Assembly: GCA_902806565.1 (NCBI GenBank)
Contig: CADCXA010000006.1
Location: forward strand, 744,001-808,000
Direction of reading: 5' to 3'
Source: Hypoxylon rubiginosum
Lineage: Eukaryota > Ascomycota > Sordariomycetes > Xylariales > Hypoxylaceae
Length of the DNA stretch: 64,000 nt
The notes beneath the pieces are model-generated. The model saw only the letters and a list, made by a program, of their open reading frames with translations, was not told the origin of the DNA and did not search any database. Each line of letters starts with the position of its first letter. The first letter of the stretch is position 1. The translations under genes and the position numbers were made by a program. Below are positions 21,955-33,844 of this stretch, one piece after another.

Positions 21955-23436
21955 ATGGACGACTTCGGAACAGATGTCTTCGTCAATCGAGACGACCCTA
22001 TACCAACTGTCATTCTCGATGGGTCTACACCACGTAGACCGCGTACTCCTTCGCCATCGGCAGAGCTCTCCGATGCCGAGACCCCGTCGAATCGGCGTAA
22101 GGGGCTTCGAGGACGCTTTTCGGCACTGAAGGAGAAAGCCAGGATACAGGATCAGCTAGTTGAGAAGTTGCTCGCCCAAGTGGTACCTTTGGATGACGCT
22201 CAAATTCCTGAGGATGAACCCGCTCAGAAGGGTGGGAGCCCGGGCGTGGCACGCCCCAACTTCAACTTGACTACCATGTCAAACAATTTCCGCCGTTTCA
22301 ACGCCCGCATCGGTGTTGTTTTCGTGTTCCAGGCCCGCGTCATCCGCATACTCTCCTGGCGGCAGCCTACTCACACGCTTTCGTTTCTCGCCATCTACAC
22401 CTTAGTCTGCTTGGATCCCTATCTTCTACCGCTTCTACCATTGACAATCCTTCTCATAGGCGTCTTGGTGCCAAGCTTCGTCGCCCGCCACCCGGCAGCC
22501 GAATTTAGTCTGTCTAGTGAGCAAGCGATAGGCTATTCCCCCCACGGGCCGCCACTGGCTCCCGCTATTACGGTCAAGCCTGTCAAAGAGCTGAGTCGGG
22601 ATTTCTTCCGCAACATGAGGGACCTACAGAATAGTATGGAGGACTTCAGCCAGCTCCACGACGGAATCATAACGCTAGTTGTACCGCGGACTAACTTCAG
22701 CGACGACGCGTTAAGCAGCGCCTTGTTCGTCTCCTTATTCGCTGCGTGTCTCTTCATGAGCATCGCGGCAAACGTGCTGCCCTGGAGGCTGATTTTTCTA
22801 ACCCTCGGCTGGGCCGTTACGTGCATGGGTCACCCAGCCGTTCAGCGACAAATTCAAACCGCACATGAGAAGCATATACATCCGCAAGAGGAGAAGGCTA
22901 GGGGGTTGGTGGAGAAATGGGTTGAACGGGATGTCATTCTCGACAGCGCACCGGAGACCAGGGAAGTGGAGATCTTCGAACTACAACGCTTATCTAGCGC
23001 GGGCGAATGGGAGCCGTGGCTGTTCAGCGCTTCGCCATATGACCCATTGTCGGCCGGGCGCATCGCCGGGGACAGACCAGTCGGCACACGATTCTTCGAA
23101 GACGTGCTGCCTCCCCAAGGCTGGGAGTGGAGCGAAAAGAAATGGGCGCTGGACCTGTGGAGCCGGGAGTGGGTGGAGGAGCGTATCATCACAGGCGTCG
23201 AAGTCGAGACGGAGGGCGAGAGGTGGGTTTACGATATCTACGACGAGCAGGCTGTGGAGAAAGTCGGGGTTATCGAACTGCCTGCCCCAGGAAAGGGAAA
23301 AGAAAAGGACAAGGCTCTGCCACCGAAGCCGAGCTGGGAAGAGGGCGAGGATGGCGACGGGAGAAGGGGTGAGTGGAGACGCAGGAGGTGGGTGAGGCTG
23401 GTGAAAAGAAAGAATATTCCTGAAACCTCTACGTAG
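21955..23436 (+). CDS. Peroxisomal membrane peroxin, Pex24/Pex28-29 family with dysferlin domain
   Basis: A single exon of 493 aa. A polar N-terminus (1-100) is followed by the family core RPNFNLTTMSNNFRRFNARIGVVF and paired hydrophobic segments (about 140-180 and 255-290), which should insert into the peroxisomal or ER membrane. The C-terminal third is a dysferlin-type domain with characteristic tryptophans (GEWEPWLFS, PQGWEWSEKKWALD, ERWVYDIYD, RRRRWVRLVKRK). Members (yeast Pex28-32, filamentous Pex23/Pex24) control peroxisome number and size and ER contact sites. The motif around MSNNFRRFN favours the Pex24 branch over Pex23, but the two are hard to separate by eye. Confidence 0.85.
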   Translation: MDDFGTDVFVNRDDPIPTVILDGSTPRRPRTPSPSAELSDAETPSNRRKGLRGRFSALKEKARIQDQLVEKLLAQVVPLDDAQIPEDEPAQKGGSPGVARPNFNLTTMSNNFRRFNARIGVVFVFQARVIRILSWRQPTHTLSFLAIYTLVCLDPYLLPLLPLTILLIGVLVPSFVARHPAAEFSLSSEQAIGYSPHGPPLAPAITVKPVKELSRDFFRNMRDLQNSMEDFSQLHDGIITLVVPRTNFSDDALSSALFVSLFAACLFMSIAANVLPWRLIFLTLGWAVTCMGHPAVQRQIQTAHEKHIHPQEEKARGLVEKWVERDVILDSAPETREVEIFELQRLSSAGEWEPWLFSASPYDPLSAGRIAGDRPVGTRFFEDVLPPQGWEWSEKKWALDLWSREWVEERIITGVEVETEGERWVYDIYDEQAVEKVGVIELPAPGKGKEKDKALPPKPSWEEGEDGDGRRGEWRRRRWVRLVKRKNIPETST

Positions 23437-23730
23437 TCACAAATATATCCAAGGTACTCTTAAATGACTATCTAGTCCTTCTGCATATCTTGATTAAGAT
23501 AATGTTAATGAGCCCTCCTCTATTTCCTGCCTGAATTGCCCAGGAAATAGGGGATTTGATTGGCGAGGATAGAGCCTCTACTGTCAAATTTTTAGGTAAG
23601 CTCAGCCCCGTGCCCTGCTACCCCCGCGGTGATCTCCAGGGCTCTCATACCGACTTGCAGCGGTGGCTGGATACTGTAAAGCCCACCGTCAAGAGACCTC
23701 TAGACAATCTTGACCAACCGAGCATCACTC

Positions 23731-26700
23731 TTAGTCCAGTTCCTCTACAAAATCGACCACCAGCAACCCATAATTCAGAAAAGTACAAATTTGCTGGACG
23801 GCAAGCCCGATATACAGCAAATAGTTTTCAACCTCGTTGTTCCACCCTGCCACCGCGCTTCCCCAGCTGCTACCGAACGAGGTAGCAGTTTCGAGGAAGC
23901 CGTCCACAACCAGCACTGTCTCTTTGTCTCCCGATTCCGCATCCATGATGTTGCCGGCGAGTGCCACGCATAATCTGGGAATCGATATGACCGCCTCGGT
24001 GGTCGCTTCCCAGCGTTTGACCACCGGCCGCTCGACTTTCTTCTTCTTGCCTACAATCTTGACGACGGCGCCGGAGACAAAGTTCGCGCCAGCGAGAGCC
24101 CAGCCCTACGAGATCGGGAGTCAGTGCATCATGTCCAGGTTTTTTTTTTTTTTTTGCCAAATTAATCAGATCATCACGGAGTACGTACCGTGTATTTGAG
24201 AAAGGCCCTGGTGTCAACATCGGTTGTAGTTGCCCTGGATGTGATCGCTAGCACTGGCCAGGCCGCGAAACGATCCACGCCGGCAAACGTGAGTGATGCG
24301 GAGTCCAAGACATTCATCACGTTGTCGACAGGCCCGATGGGAACCGTTTCCAAGCCAAGACCCTCGAAAGTGCCGTCGGCCAAAAGAGAAAGGGTCTTGA
24401 ATGTACCCCAAACCAAGACGGCCGATGCCCCCGCTGCCGTACTGAACCGACCGATATCCGAAGCTAGGGTGGCGTCGCCCTGACTATTAACATATTTGCC
24501 GAAGGTGTCCTTATTCAACCTGCCCTTCAACTTGGGCGGTGCCTGCTTCTTTTTAGCATTGTAGAGCACCGTGGTCGGGATGGCGATCAAGAGAGCGCAG
24601 AAGTTGAGCAGCGTCAATGGTCGTCCTCCCGCAATCACATTCTTCCAGAGCCAGCTGATAACGGGTATGTCGATGATCTTGGTGGTCAGATCCCTGACCA
24701 GCGAAATGCCGGCAGTGAGGGCATCGAAGAGGATATCGACGAGCTTTTTTAGCGAATCGATCATGCCGTTGACCAAGTCTCCTTCGATCTTATTGATCAA
24801 CTCTTTGACGCTATAATTGGATGTATTGAGGAACTGGACCAGGCCCCCCGCAACCTTGGTGACGGTTTTAGTGATGCTTTCGACTTCTTCCTGGATATCG
24901 TCCCATAGCTTCACCACATTGTCTGTACTATCTTTGGTGCTGAGTGAATCATCATGTAGCACTGCGTTTGTTGGTCCGCCGCCGTAGGTAAAATAGTATG
25001 AGGACCAGTTGTAAGTTACACTAGCCTTTACCTCGTCATCGTCGCCTTTATTATCTCCGTCCACGGTGTCTCCTAAGCGGGCCATTGTATTATCTCCCCC
25101 CGTACGAGCTCCTTTGTAGTCATTAGACTGCAAGTCGGAGAGGTTCTTCAGGATTGATGTGCGGACATCCTCCAACCATTTATGAGCGTCGACGTTCTTG
25201 GAATTTAATAATTCCTCGCCATAATCCAGAGCAGCGTTGAAGCCAGCCGCGACACTGTCCGTTGCGTCCAGAATATCCCCCCACTCAAACAGGAACCCGA
25301 TAAACTCAATCACGTCTTCGATAAGAGCGCCAATCTTCTTGAACACCCAGATGATTCCTTTAACAACTGATGTGACACTTGTGAGGACGATCTTGAATAT
25401 TTCCTTGCCGATCTTGACGATGAAATGCCACGCGTCACCTGAGCACCTCTTGTATGAGCTGATGGCCCTACGCGAGCAGATAGAACAGACAAGGGTCGAG
25501 GGGGATGAAATCATGTAGATATGACTTACCGACGGCCTGACATATCCAAGACCAAGCATCTTCGGCAACGTCCGTGATCCAATTCCATGCGCCCTCGAAG
25601 AAATCCCCCGCATCTGACCAGAAGCCAAGTGGGACGATAGCTTCATCGGCAACAGCAAGACCCGCTCGCAGACCTATCGCTGTATGATATTCCTGCAACC
25701 GATTTTTGTCCTTTGCTTGTACGTCTTTTGCACATGCGACGAGTTGCTTGAAGGCCTCTGCTGCTCCTTTCGCATCCTCGTCGGAGATATTACCCGGAAG
25801 TAAAGGGGTTCCATCCGGCTTCTTCAACTTCCGTACATCATCCGGCGTCTGGACGCCTTCGAGTTTCGGGACCAGCTTGTGGGATGGGTCTAGGATCGGA
25901 TCACCCAGATTTCTCTCCCCAGTAGTTCTTGTCGAAGGTGCTTTCGCGGGACGATACGCGTCCGCTGCAAACTGGTGGATCGTCGCATCCTCGTTCTGAA
26001 GAAGGATATTCAAGACACCCTTCGCGTCGGTTTGGCACCACTGCGCAGTCGGCGATAGTGTCGTGTGACGGCCGTTGATGATGCACCGAACTAATCCGGA
26101 ACTGCTCACTCTCAACCAGCACCCGGGCAGAAGGTCGGCTTTGTCGCCATCGCCGTTGTTGACCACAGTCGTATGCAGGCGCACCATTAACCCTTTAACT
26201 TTGGTTATGTTTTCGACGTCTGCATGCCAGAAGGGGTACTGCTGCCATGCCAGGGATGTGGTATCTTGTTGCAGCAGGGAGAGATTCCCATGCTTGTCCA
26301 CGGACAAAAGGCTGCTGACGATGGCATCACTGTCACCATCTCTGGGCCTGCTAGAAAGCAAGCTAGAAGTCCTCCCCCCGAGGCCTTTCGCGAGGAGTGG
26401 CAGAACTGATCCTTTCGATAACGAAGAGGTGGTCGTTGTGTAGTAGTATACCGCATCTGCACTGGTTGTGTACCAAAGATACAGGCTTTCACCTGCCTGG
26501 GATAGATGGAGATCCTGGAGGTCACTGATTTTGTCTAGGTTATCGATTGCATTTCCCGGGCTGTCCTTGTGGCTGTAATCTCTGTAGGTGAAAGCTGTGA
26601 TCACTTTGCCTCCTACTAGCACAACGGTCCATCCCGTTGCTGGATCCAGAAACGAGGCGAGACAAGTTGCACCTATCGAGAATGTGAGTACGTGGATGGG

Positions 26701-27529
26701 AAAGGGCACAGCCATTCAAACCAAAGTGAAGGGAAATGAAGTATCGCCTTACCCTCGGGACAGGTTACCGAAACAACAAATCCATCATCATCGTCCCCAT
26801 CCAGGACTTTGAAGACCAAGAACATTTTGCCTGAGAAGCCCTGATAGAGCACAAACACCCCATCACCAAGCGGACAGGTAACTAGAGTAACATCGTAAAC
26901 CTTCATCGGATCTACCGGCAGGCTCCACGAGGTGACCAAGGTTGCCTTTTTTCCAAACTTGACGTAGCTAAGGTCCTCGGTGCTGGTCAATCGGTCAGAC
27001 CTTTTGAAGGCCACCATGACTAGGGGTAATGATTGTTCCCCATCGCTAGATTTGTGCCCCTTCACGTCCCGCTTTGTTAGCCGTCTTCCCTCTGAGCTTT
27101 ATCTGTAGCAATCCAACATACCATGTAAATATGATCCACCGTAGGGAAGACGCCGTGAGTGACTTTAGCTGAGGGCACCGTCCCGATAATCTCGTCTAGA
27201 GTAATATGATGGAGCAGGTAAAAGTCCGAAGTTGTATCTGTTGCCTTGCTGGCAATGCAGATATCCAAGCTGGAGTCCGGTGCTTGCAAGACTGCGAACG
27301 CTTGGATGATGACACCCTCTGGGAAGAGGCCGGAAAGTTTACCGAAGTCGAACTTTGTCGGCTCCCGATCAACGGTAATGATGAGGTTGAGAATGGCATC
27401 TTCGCTGAGAGAGAAGACAGCAGGCTGCAACTTCTGGTCCTTGAAGACGCCAAAGTTCTCGCCTGCGGGGACTGGGTTGGCCGCCACATAGTTGGTCATC
27501 ACCTCCGAATCCTTCTTAACGATAATCAT
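23731..27529 (-). CDS. Large uncharacterised protein with central amphipathic helices and membrane segment
   Basis: Five exons, 27122-27529, 26753-27071, 25530-26672, 24189-25438 and 23731-24105 (introns 50, 80, 91 and 83 nt), give 1164 aa. Residues 1 to about 500 are mostly beta-strand with repeated short motifs (SFYLLHHI, VFVLYQGFSG, SLYLWYTTSADAVYYYTT) like a beta-propeller or lectin-like fold. Residues 540-700 are aromatic amphipathic helices (FFEGAWNWITDVAEDAWSWI). About 680-705 has the motif FEWGDILDATDSV, and 895-915 is a probable transmembrane segment. There is no signal peptide. It resembles long hypothetical proteins of fungi and some bacteria; no function is known to me. Divergently paired with the gene at 28777. 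Intron 4 contains a T-rich tract. Confidence 0.72.
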
Positions 27530-27959
27530 AATGAGAGATAAAAGGGGTACAGTGCAATGGGGAAAAGATGAGTCCGGATTGGCGTCGCTATAGCAAGGAA
27601 AAACGAATCACGAATAGAGCAATGTTATATTTCACGTACCTAGCACGAGTGTAATGAATCATCCCTTGACCGCCCTTTCTACTTGAACCTCATGCTCGTC
27701 TCATATCACTATGCATATTGGTATAGATGGCTTTCTTCCGCCTCGGATGCTGCTCTCTTAGACATGCATGTTATTGGGGCGGAGGTTCTCTCTTGAATAT
27801 TGCTTTTTCCACGATACATATGGGGTCAAAGCAGGTTTTCTTCCACCTTGTATATTCCTGTTGTGACGTATTGTCTAAGAATGTGGCTGTCTTCTGCTTC
27901 TCGCATCCGTGGCGGAAGAAGCCCAGTCTCAGTTACGAGGGCTCACCACCGAGGCACTG

Positions 27960-28515
27960 CATGCCAATTAATGAAACTGAGGCATCGATGTAAGCTTCAT
28001 TAGTAATGAGCAACTGCAATCAATACCTATCTCGGTCTGCTCTCTGACATCTGTGGCATACTCTAACTTAGATGGCTAGCTGAAGCGTGCATACGATAAG
28101 CAATATCCCAATTCTACACATGCATGCCGATTAATGAAACTGAGCCACCGGTGTGAGCATCACTAGTAGTGATTAACTGCAATTAATACCTATCTCGGTC
28201 TGATATCTGATATTTGTGGCATACGCTAACCTAGATGGCTAGCTGAAGCGTGTATATGTTAAGCAATCTCCTAATTCCGTATATGACCGGTGTGAGCTTC
28301 ACTTAGGTAGTAGTGATTAACTGCAATTAATGCCTATCTCGGTTTGCTGTCTGACATCTGTGGCATACGCCAACTTAGATGGCTAGCTGAAGCATGTATA
28401 TATCAAGTAATCTCCTAGTTACATGTACGTATAACCGGTGTAAGTTTCACTAATAGTAGATGGCTAGCTGAAGCGTGCATACGTTAAACAATCTCCTAAT
28501 TCCGCACATGCATGC
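27960..28515. repeat. Tandem array, about 140-163-bp units, four copies
   Basis: Units begin at about 27960 and 28123 (CATGCC.ATTAATGAAACTGAG), then at 28286 and 28434 with the shared internal block ACCGGTGT.AG.TTCACT. Each carries ACCTATCTCGGT (missing in the last), a GTGGCATAC block and GATGGCTAGCTGAAGC. The fourth unit lacks its middle. Confidence 0.88.
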
Positions 28516-28721
28516 AGCTACGCAATGCCACGACGGAACTACACAGGGACTACCTTGGTACATTTTGCTCAAGCCGTGCGGGTAGTCTTTGAATCACAGT
28601 AAACAACTGGGGCATCCGAATCAACTCGTAGCCTTCCTTTGGTCTATATATTACCTCGTTGTGACCAGCCATGGAGACAACCGAAGTATTCGACTCTAAG
28701 ACTAAGAGGACACATTTCGAG

Positions 28722-28776
28722 CATCATCATCATTATCATCATCATCATTATCGTCGTCATCATCATCGTCGTCATC
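28722..28776. repeat. Trinucleotide ATC/GTC microsatellite
   Basis: An imperfect run of ATC, ATT and GTC triplets immediately before the ATG at 28777. In frame it would encode an Ile/Val run, so the downstream ATG is the better start. Confidence 0.85.
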
Positions 28777-30796
28777 ATGGTTTCCCCCCAGGACACTTAC
28801 GCGTCCAAAACCAATCCCGACCCCTATGATCAGATCATCGTGCTGTCGCAAAAAGTAATCAATGCAGGGTTCAAGACCATGTGGAAACTTGCCCAAGCAG
28901 ATGATGATTCCCCTTTGAAGCATTTCAAGAAATCCATTCATGGGCAGTATATTGATTCTGATGTTGGTGTACCATCTGTCAGGCTCCACGTTGGAAGTAA
29001 GGAGCCCATGTTGCATTTTCTCTTGTCCCTAACCAAAGGTAAACTCTCCGTGTACGAAAGCGACGAGAGTGAGGATGCCCTCGAGTGGGACATCAAGAAT
29101 TGGGTCCTTGCCTTCAATGTGACTATCAGTAGGTTTCTATGGATTCCCCTGGGAGAAACGCTTTTGGTTAACAACCGCCGTGTCACAAACAGACCAGAAG
29201 CAAGTCACCAAAGCCTCGGACGAGTACAAAAAGTTCCAGAAGCGAGCATCGCTCCCTGAATCCGACTTTTCTCTTGCGCAACTGTTTATTGACTCATCAT
29301 GTGGGTGCATTTCAAAACGTGGAGTATTTCGATGCTAATTTGTAACAGCCAGTACCAGTTTCAATCAGGACCTGACTACTTTTGGGGAACATAGCCTCGA
29401 TCAATTGACCCCAGAAGCAAGGGCCACCGTAATTGAATTTATCAATCACTGGGTCACTGTGATGCGTGAAAGTGGTAGTAGCATTCTAGGATATTCGGCC
29501 CAACGGGAGAAGGGTCCCAACGAGCGTGAGCGGTCTTGTTTCTCTTCAGTCAGCGTTGCTATTGCTATTCTGACCATCTTGCAGTTAACAAGTATGCTCC
29601 ATCATTCCCCCCAACTGGAATTGATTACTCCACTTATCCATGGCGCGGTGACGACGGGAGTGGTTCAGACAAAGATAATCAGGACCAAAATGCCTTGTCT
29701 TATCTCATGATGTCTGACTTCAGAAACCTTCCCGCCCAGGGTGCCATTCCATATACTGGGCCTTGGGTCGACGGAGACAGTCGCGGGGGCTCGTTTTGCA
29801 TGAGCCGGGCTTTGCTCTGGGGATGGCTACTGCCCGTGATGCGAGAAGTGGTCATTGCAATGACCCCCGTTCCCGAAACCCCGTATGCTGTGTATAATGG
29901 GACCCCGCCGGATATGCCATACGCGACACAAGATAAGTGGCACATTGGAGACAGCAGTGCCGGCGATGATGATTACAAGTGGGTCCCAAACGGCCAAGCC
30001 ACCTGGAAAGCGACAACACCTAGAAAGGTGACAAGTAAGAAGGCGACTGATACCCACGATGCGAATGACTACGAGGTTGTCAGTGAATCAAGTATGCTTG
30101 TACCCCAATTGCAATTCACCTAGTAGAACACAGCTGACAATACTCCAGGCGATCAAATTGAAGCAACAGTCTCCTTCGATGCCGGAAGTGAGGCAATCAA
30201 TCTAAGGGGAAGCAGTACGTTCCAGTTTCGAATCGATCACACAAGATCCTCCGGTCACCCAACATAGTGAGTCCTATCTTTCGGTTCTTCGTTTGCTGTG
30301 CTGATGGGGTCGTTATCTATGTAGCTTTTGGGTGGAGGTATACACCAAGTGGAGTCTTCAAATTAATATGGCATCCATCGAGGAGGGGGGAATAATTTTC
30401 CAGATGCCCAACGAACACGCCATCGATGTCACTCATAAATTTGATGGCAACTTGAAAATGGGGACCTTTCCCCAAACCCTCGCCGAGAACATATCAGACA
30501 CTCTCAAGAGTAGTATGTCGACGGCACTAGAAGGGGTAGAGGAGAAATTGATACACGCCTTGGCCAACGCAAACCGCCTATGTCTCCCCGCCGCCGGCAC
30601 TTTCTTCATGAAGGACCCCATCTTTAACCAACAAGGCGACCTTTTGGTCAGCTTGACGTATGATGGGTATGTTTCCAACCTTATATCTCCTCATCTTGTC
30701 ATCTTGTGGTAATCTAATGCTAGAATCAGGGCTGAACCGCCAGCACCACCGCGGAAGGGCAAATATAGGCTCCGCCCAAAGGTATTGGAAACTTAA
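28777..30796 (+). CDS. Uncharacterised TULIP-like protein
   Basis: Seven exons, 28777-29128, 29193-29300, 29349-29525, 29585-30091, 30149-30266, 30325-30666 and 30730-30796 (introns 48-64 nt), join in frame to 556 aa. The start YDQIIVLSQKVINAGFKTMW, the beta-rich middle, and the end with a long amphipathic helix followed by LPAAGTFFMKDPIFNQQGDLLVSLTYD resemble tubular lipid-binding (TULIP) proteins such as those of the P47/OrfX group; this is weak, by-eye similarity. No signal peptide or membrane segment. It lies head to head with the 1164-aa gene, so the two may act together, possibly at lipid surfaces. The longer frame from 28639 runs through the microsatellite and is rejected. Confidence 0.7.
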
Positions 30797-33217
30797 GTCT
30801 CCGCGACACGACCGCGCATGGAATACGGGTGCTATATGGACTTCTCTTTGTAGTTAACGGAATGAACACTCCTTATTTGATGCAACGAGCCCTTTGTCCT
30901 GACCTCCTGTATATACATAAGACTTGGTAGCCCCCTAGGTTGATAGCTCCTCGTGCAACGACATAGTTGTTCCTATTTCGCAAGGTTGGCTTCGTGAGGT
31001 GAGGTTACGAGCCGATCATTCTCAGGGAGGCAGAGTTTCATCAACTCCTCTTTATTTCATTAGTATTATCACAATTCACCGGCCAATCAGATACTTAGAA
31101 TCGCCCCGCACTTTTCGACCTTTTCCTTTGCGGTTCTATTATAACAGGATTTCTAAAGGTGCAAATGGTATGGAAACGTAGGGTCACGTAAAACAAGTTT
31201 TATCAAATTATATTAATTCTTAATATTTTTAAGCCATGGTGGAAGGAATCAACTAATTCAGGTATGAAGAATTCAAAGGACGTGCGCTGAGGTGTGGCTA
31301 GTTAATCAAAGCCTTCAAAAGCTCAGGCTCATCTATGGCTCCCACCCCCCTTTCCCACCATACGAAGGGCGGATTTTGCGACGCCGCCGTTGATTTCAAA
31401 ATAGAAATCCAAGACAATGGTAAAATACGATGGGATATTAAGTGTCGAGATCCAGTTCTCACCGCCATTTACCAAATGGAGTGTCATACCACGTAAAATG
31501 GCCAATAGCGGCGCAGGCGTCTTTGCCGACTAAAACCCCGGTTCGCATTGCGCCATACCGACCGGCCCTGGCGGTTAGCCGCCCGTTACTCCGTTTTGGC
31601 CTCGGCGCTCTGGCCCCACCTACGGATCCGTTTAAAAAATATGGAGCGGCCGACCGAACAGTAGATTATAGGCGCAAGGATATTGTCAAGATAGTAACGC
31701 ATTTTCGCACGGGTAAACATCTCAAAGTTTTGAGCACACTAGGTACCTAAGACTAAGATGGCACGAAGTAATGTTCGATTGTCTTGAATAATACGAATCA
31801 AAGGTAGCATCGAAATATGAAGGGCCAAATTCTAAGTTTTCTAAACAAAAACCTCGCTTCATTATGGGGAACCGAGGTAGTCGAAGCTGAAACTCGTCCC
31901 TATTTCAGACCTTCTCTCAAGTCTCTCCCAACGCAGTGAGGCGAGTGAAGATCCTACATAACGACACATTCCGATTCATTTGTCTGAGTGCTCTCGTCAT
32001 CTGTTCCGTCGCCCGAAATAAAATCCCTTTGCCTTGTCCCCAAGTTCCATTGCCCAGCTTCGGCTCCAGAGATCTGCTTGATCCCAATAGAGCATTTCCT
32101 GTTGAGATGATTCCCAAAGTAGACCTCGAAATACCTTCCTGATGAGATGTCCCTAACTCGTGGGTGCTCCTTGCTATGAATAAAAAGGATAGCTGGATCG
32201 CTTCTCCGAAATTTCGGACAGCCGAGGTGTGGAAGCTCGTACCCATGCTCCATCTGACGGAGGATGTCACCGACCGTTGTGCCTTCCGGGTATTCAATGA
32301 AACGAGGGAGGAATGCTTAGAGTTATGAAGTTAGCTCATGTCGAAGTATTTAATGACAAATATGAATTGTTGTCCGGGTAAATTACAGTGCTTTTCTAGG
32401 GGTTTGCCAGTTCCTCGGTGAGCCATTTTGTTGGTATTGGAATAGGTAGTTTGAAGAGAGTTGTCTTGGTGCTATCTAGAAGATTGTGGACATAACTTGG
32501 CTTTAAATGCCAATCATATGGGCTCTAGCTATCAAGGGAGGTCAATTTATTATTAGAGCTTCTGAGTCGGATTGAAGGCCACGACTCACTTGCCTTTTCG
32601 TTTCCACATGGAAGTCATTCCTATGATTAGACAGAATTATTTATGGGGGCAAATATTCATGTTTCATATGTTTTAACAGGTAAGAGATGGGGATGCGAGT
32701 GGCCAAGCCCGGCTTCATTATGGTGATGCAACAGTAATAGCCCCGTTGATTGCTACCTTTAAGAGAAACCGTGGGTTTCTTATATACATATGTTCCTACC
32801 TGAGTAGTCATAGTCCAATACCAACAGTCATCTCATACAAATTAGTGGGTCTGAAATGTGAAGGATCTGATTCAAGCCCCTGATATCACATCCGATGTTT
32901 GGACCTTTACACGTCCCAAGATTGATAAGATTGATAGGTATTCACCTCTGTTTCTATGATACAAAAGCAAGTTCTTCAAAGTACCCTGTCATTATAAAGT
33001 CGTATTATATGGCAAAGGGGAAACCCTCCATTTACCGGCTAACATTGAGCGTACCTCTAATTGATTGGCTGTACTATTAACGCCAGGTACCTACCTACTC
33101 TAGGTACCTAAGATACGTATTCTAAATTGTTAACCGTGTCGTAGTTACCTGCAACCATGACTTAGGAAGTACAGTATCTACGTGAGTATAACCTCAACAT
33201 ACATGAGGAATTGCGGC
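30797..33217. other. Gene-poor block with relics
   Basis: No intact gene. A relic like a zinc-type alcohol dehydrogenase lies at 31442-31750. On the minus strand about 31954-32314, a frame reading FIEYPEGTTVGDILRQMEHGYELPHLG looks coding but has no resolvable start or partner exon. Exact TAGGTACCTA palindromes occur at 31740-31749 and 33101-33110. Confidence 0.45.
31442..31750 (+). pseudogene. Possible relic of medium-chain (zinc-type) dehydrogenase
   Basis: The end of this frame, KKYGAADRTVDYRRKDIV followed by TGKHLKVLSTLG, follows the cofactor-domain pattern of medium-chain dehydrogenases and trans-acting enoyl reductases (KxGA-x-x-x-DYR-x-x-D-x-V... TG-x-x-L). The rest of the family (start, glycine-rich loop, C-terminus) is not found around it, and flanking frames contain stops. 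It is most likely a decayed fragment, but the match is short. Confidence 0.3.
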
Positions 33218-33844
33218 TTACTCGCGCTCCGCCTTGGGTACGTACCCATTAAGGGTATCTTTATGGCATTCTTTGAGGTAGTCGTATAACGGCGTTCCCG
33301 ATCGAAGCATATCCCTACGATCGAGCGGCTTCAGAAAGCTTGTAAAGTCCTGTCCGTTCTGTATCAGCCAAAGGATCGTCTCGATGGATCTGTGCGCAAT
33401 GGCTTTGGACATGTAGGCATCCCCGTTACGGGCTATCGGAGGTGCAAGGCCCATGTCAATGAGGTCTCCGAGAACTAAAAACATCTCGTTGCTGATCACC
33501 TGGTCAATTAATGGTGACCTGTGGCTAAACTCGATGTACTCCGGATATCCCTCGGCATAAAGTTCAATGTAGTGCTTAATGATAGGGGTAGGCTGTTGTG
33601 CGCGGATGGCAAATTCCAAGAGGGACCTGTACGGACCCAGAGGTCTCACCAACAGACCGTCCTCGACGTGTTTCTTGTGCCGGCGAGCGTCTTCCAGAAT
33701 GATCTGGTCTAGCTTCTCTCCAGTGACATTGGCCAGAATACTTGCGGCACCGAGGGAATGCAGTGTTGCCGTGTCTAGACCATCGAGAACAATCTGAAAG
33801 TCCGCCTTGGGAAGTTCGAAGAGCTTTTCAGTAGAAGGTTCCAT
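33218..33844 (-). CDS. Hypothetical F-box/ankyrin-like protein
   Basis: A single exon of 208 aa starting MEPSTEKLFELPKADFQIVLDGLD. The first 45 residues (LFELPKADFQIVLDGLDTATLHSLGAAS) recall a degenerate F-box-like helix pair. The rest consists of helical pairs (SLLEFAIRAQQPTPIIKHYI, KAIAHRSIETILWLIQNG) like weak ankyrin repeats. It would be a small adaptor or orphan protein in the cytosol. Similar short F-box/ankyrin proteins are common and fast-evolving in filamentous fungi. It has no direct neighbours within 1 kb and no introns. The function is not predictable. Confidence 0.62.
   Translation of the reverse strand: MEPSTEKLFELPKADFQIVLDGLDTATLHSLGAASILANVTGEKLDQIILEDARRHKKHVEDGLLVRPLGPYRSLLEFAIRAQQPTPIIKHYIELYAEGYPEYIEFSHRSPLIDQVISNEMFLVLGDLIDMGLAPPIARNGDAYMSKAIAHRSIETILWLIQNGQDFTSFLKPLDRRDMLRSGTPLYDYLKECHKDTLNGYVPKAERE

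Larger units (their letters stand above)
27530..28776. promoter_or_regulatory. Shared bidirectional promoter region with tandem repeats
   Basis: The 1.25 kb between two divergent start codons presumably drives both large genes. It holds a degenerate tandem array (27960-28515) and an ATC/GTC-rich stretch ending at the start codon on the right. No gene is seen inside. The promoter role is inferred from gene orientation only. Confidence 0.55.

Noticed and set aside
28639..28776. N-terminal extension of the TULIP-like protein
   Set aside because: It runs through a trinucleotide repeat giving an Ile/Val run; the ATG at 28777 starts the conserved-looking part.
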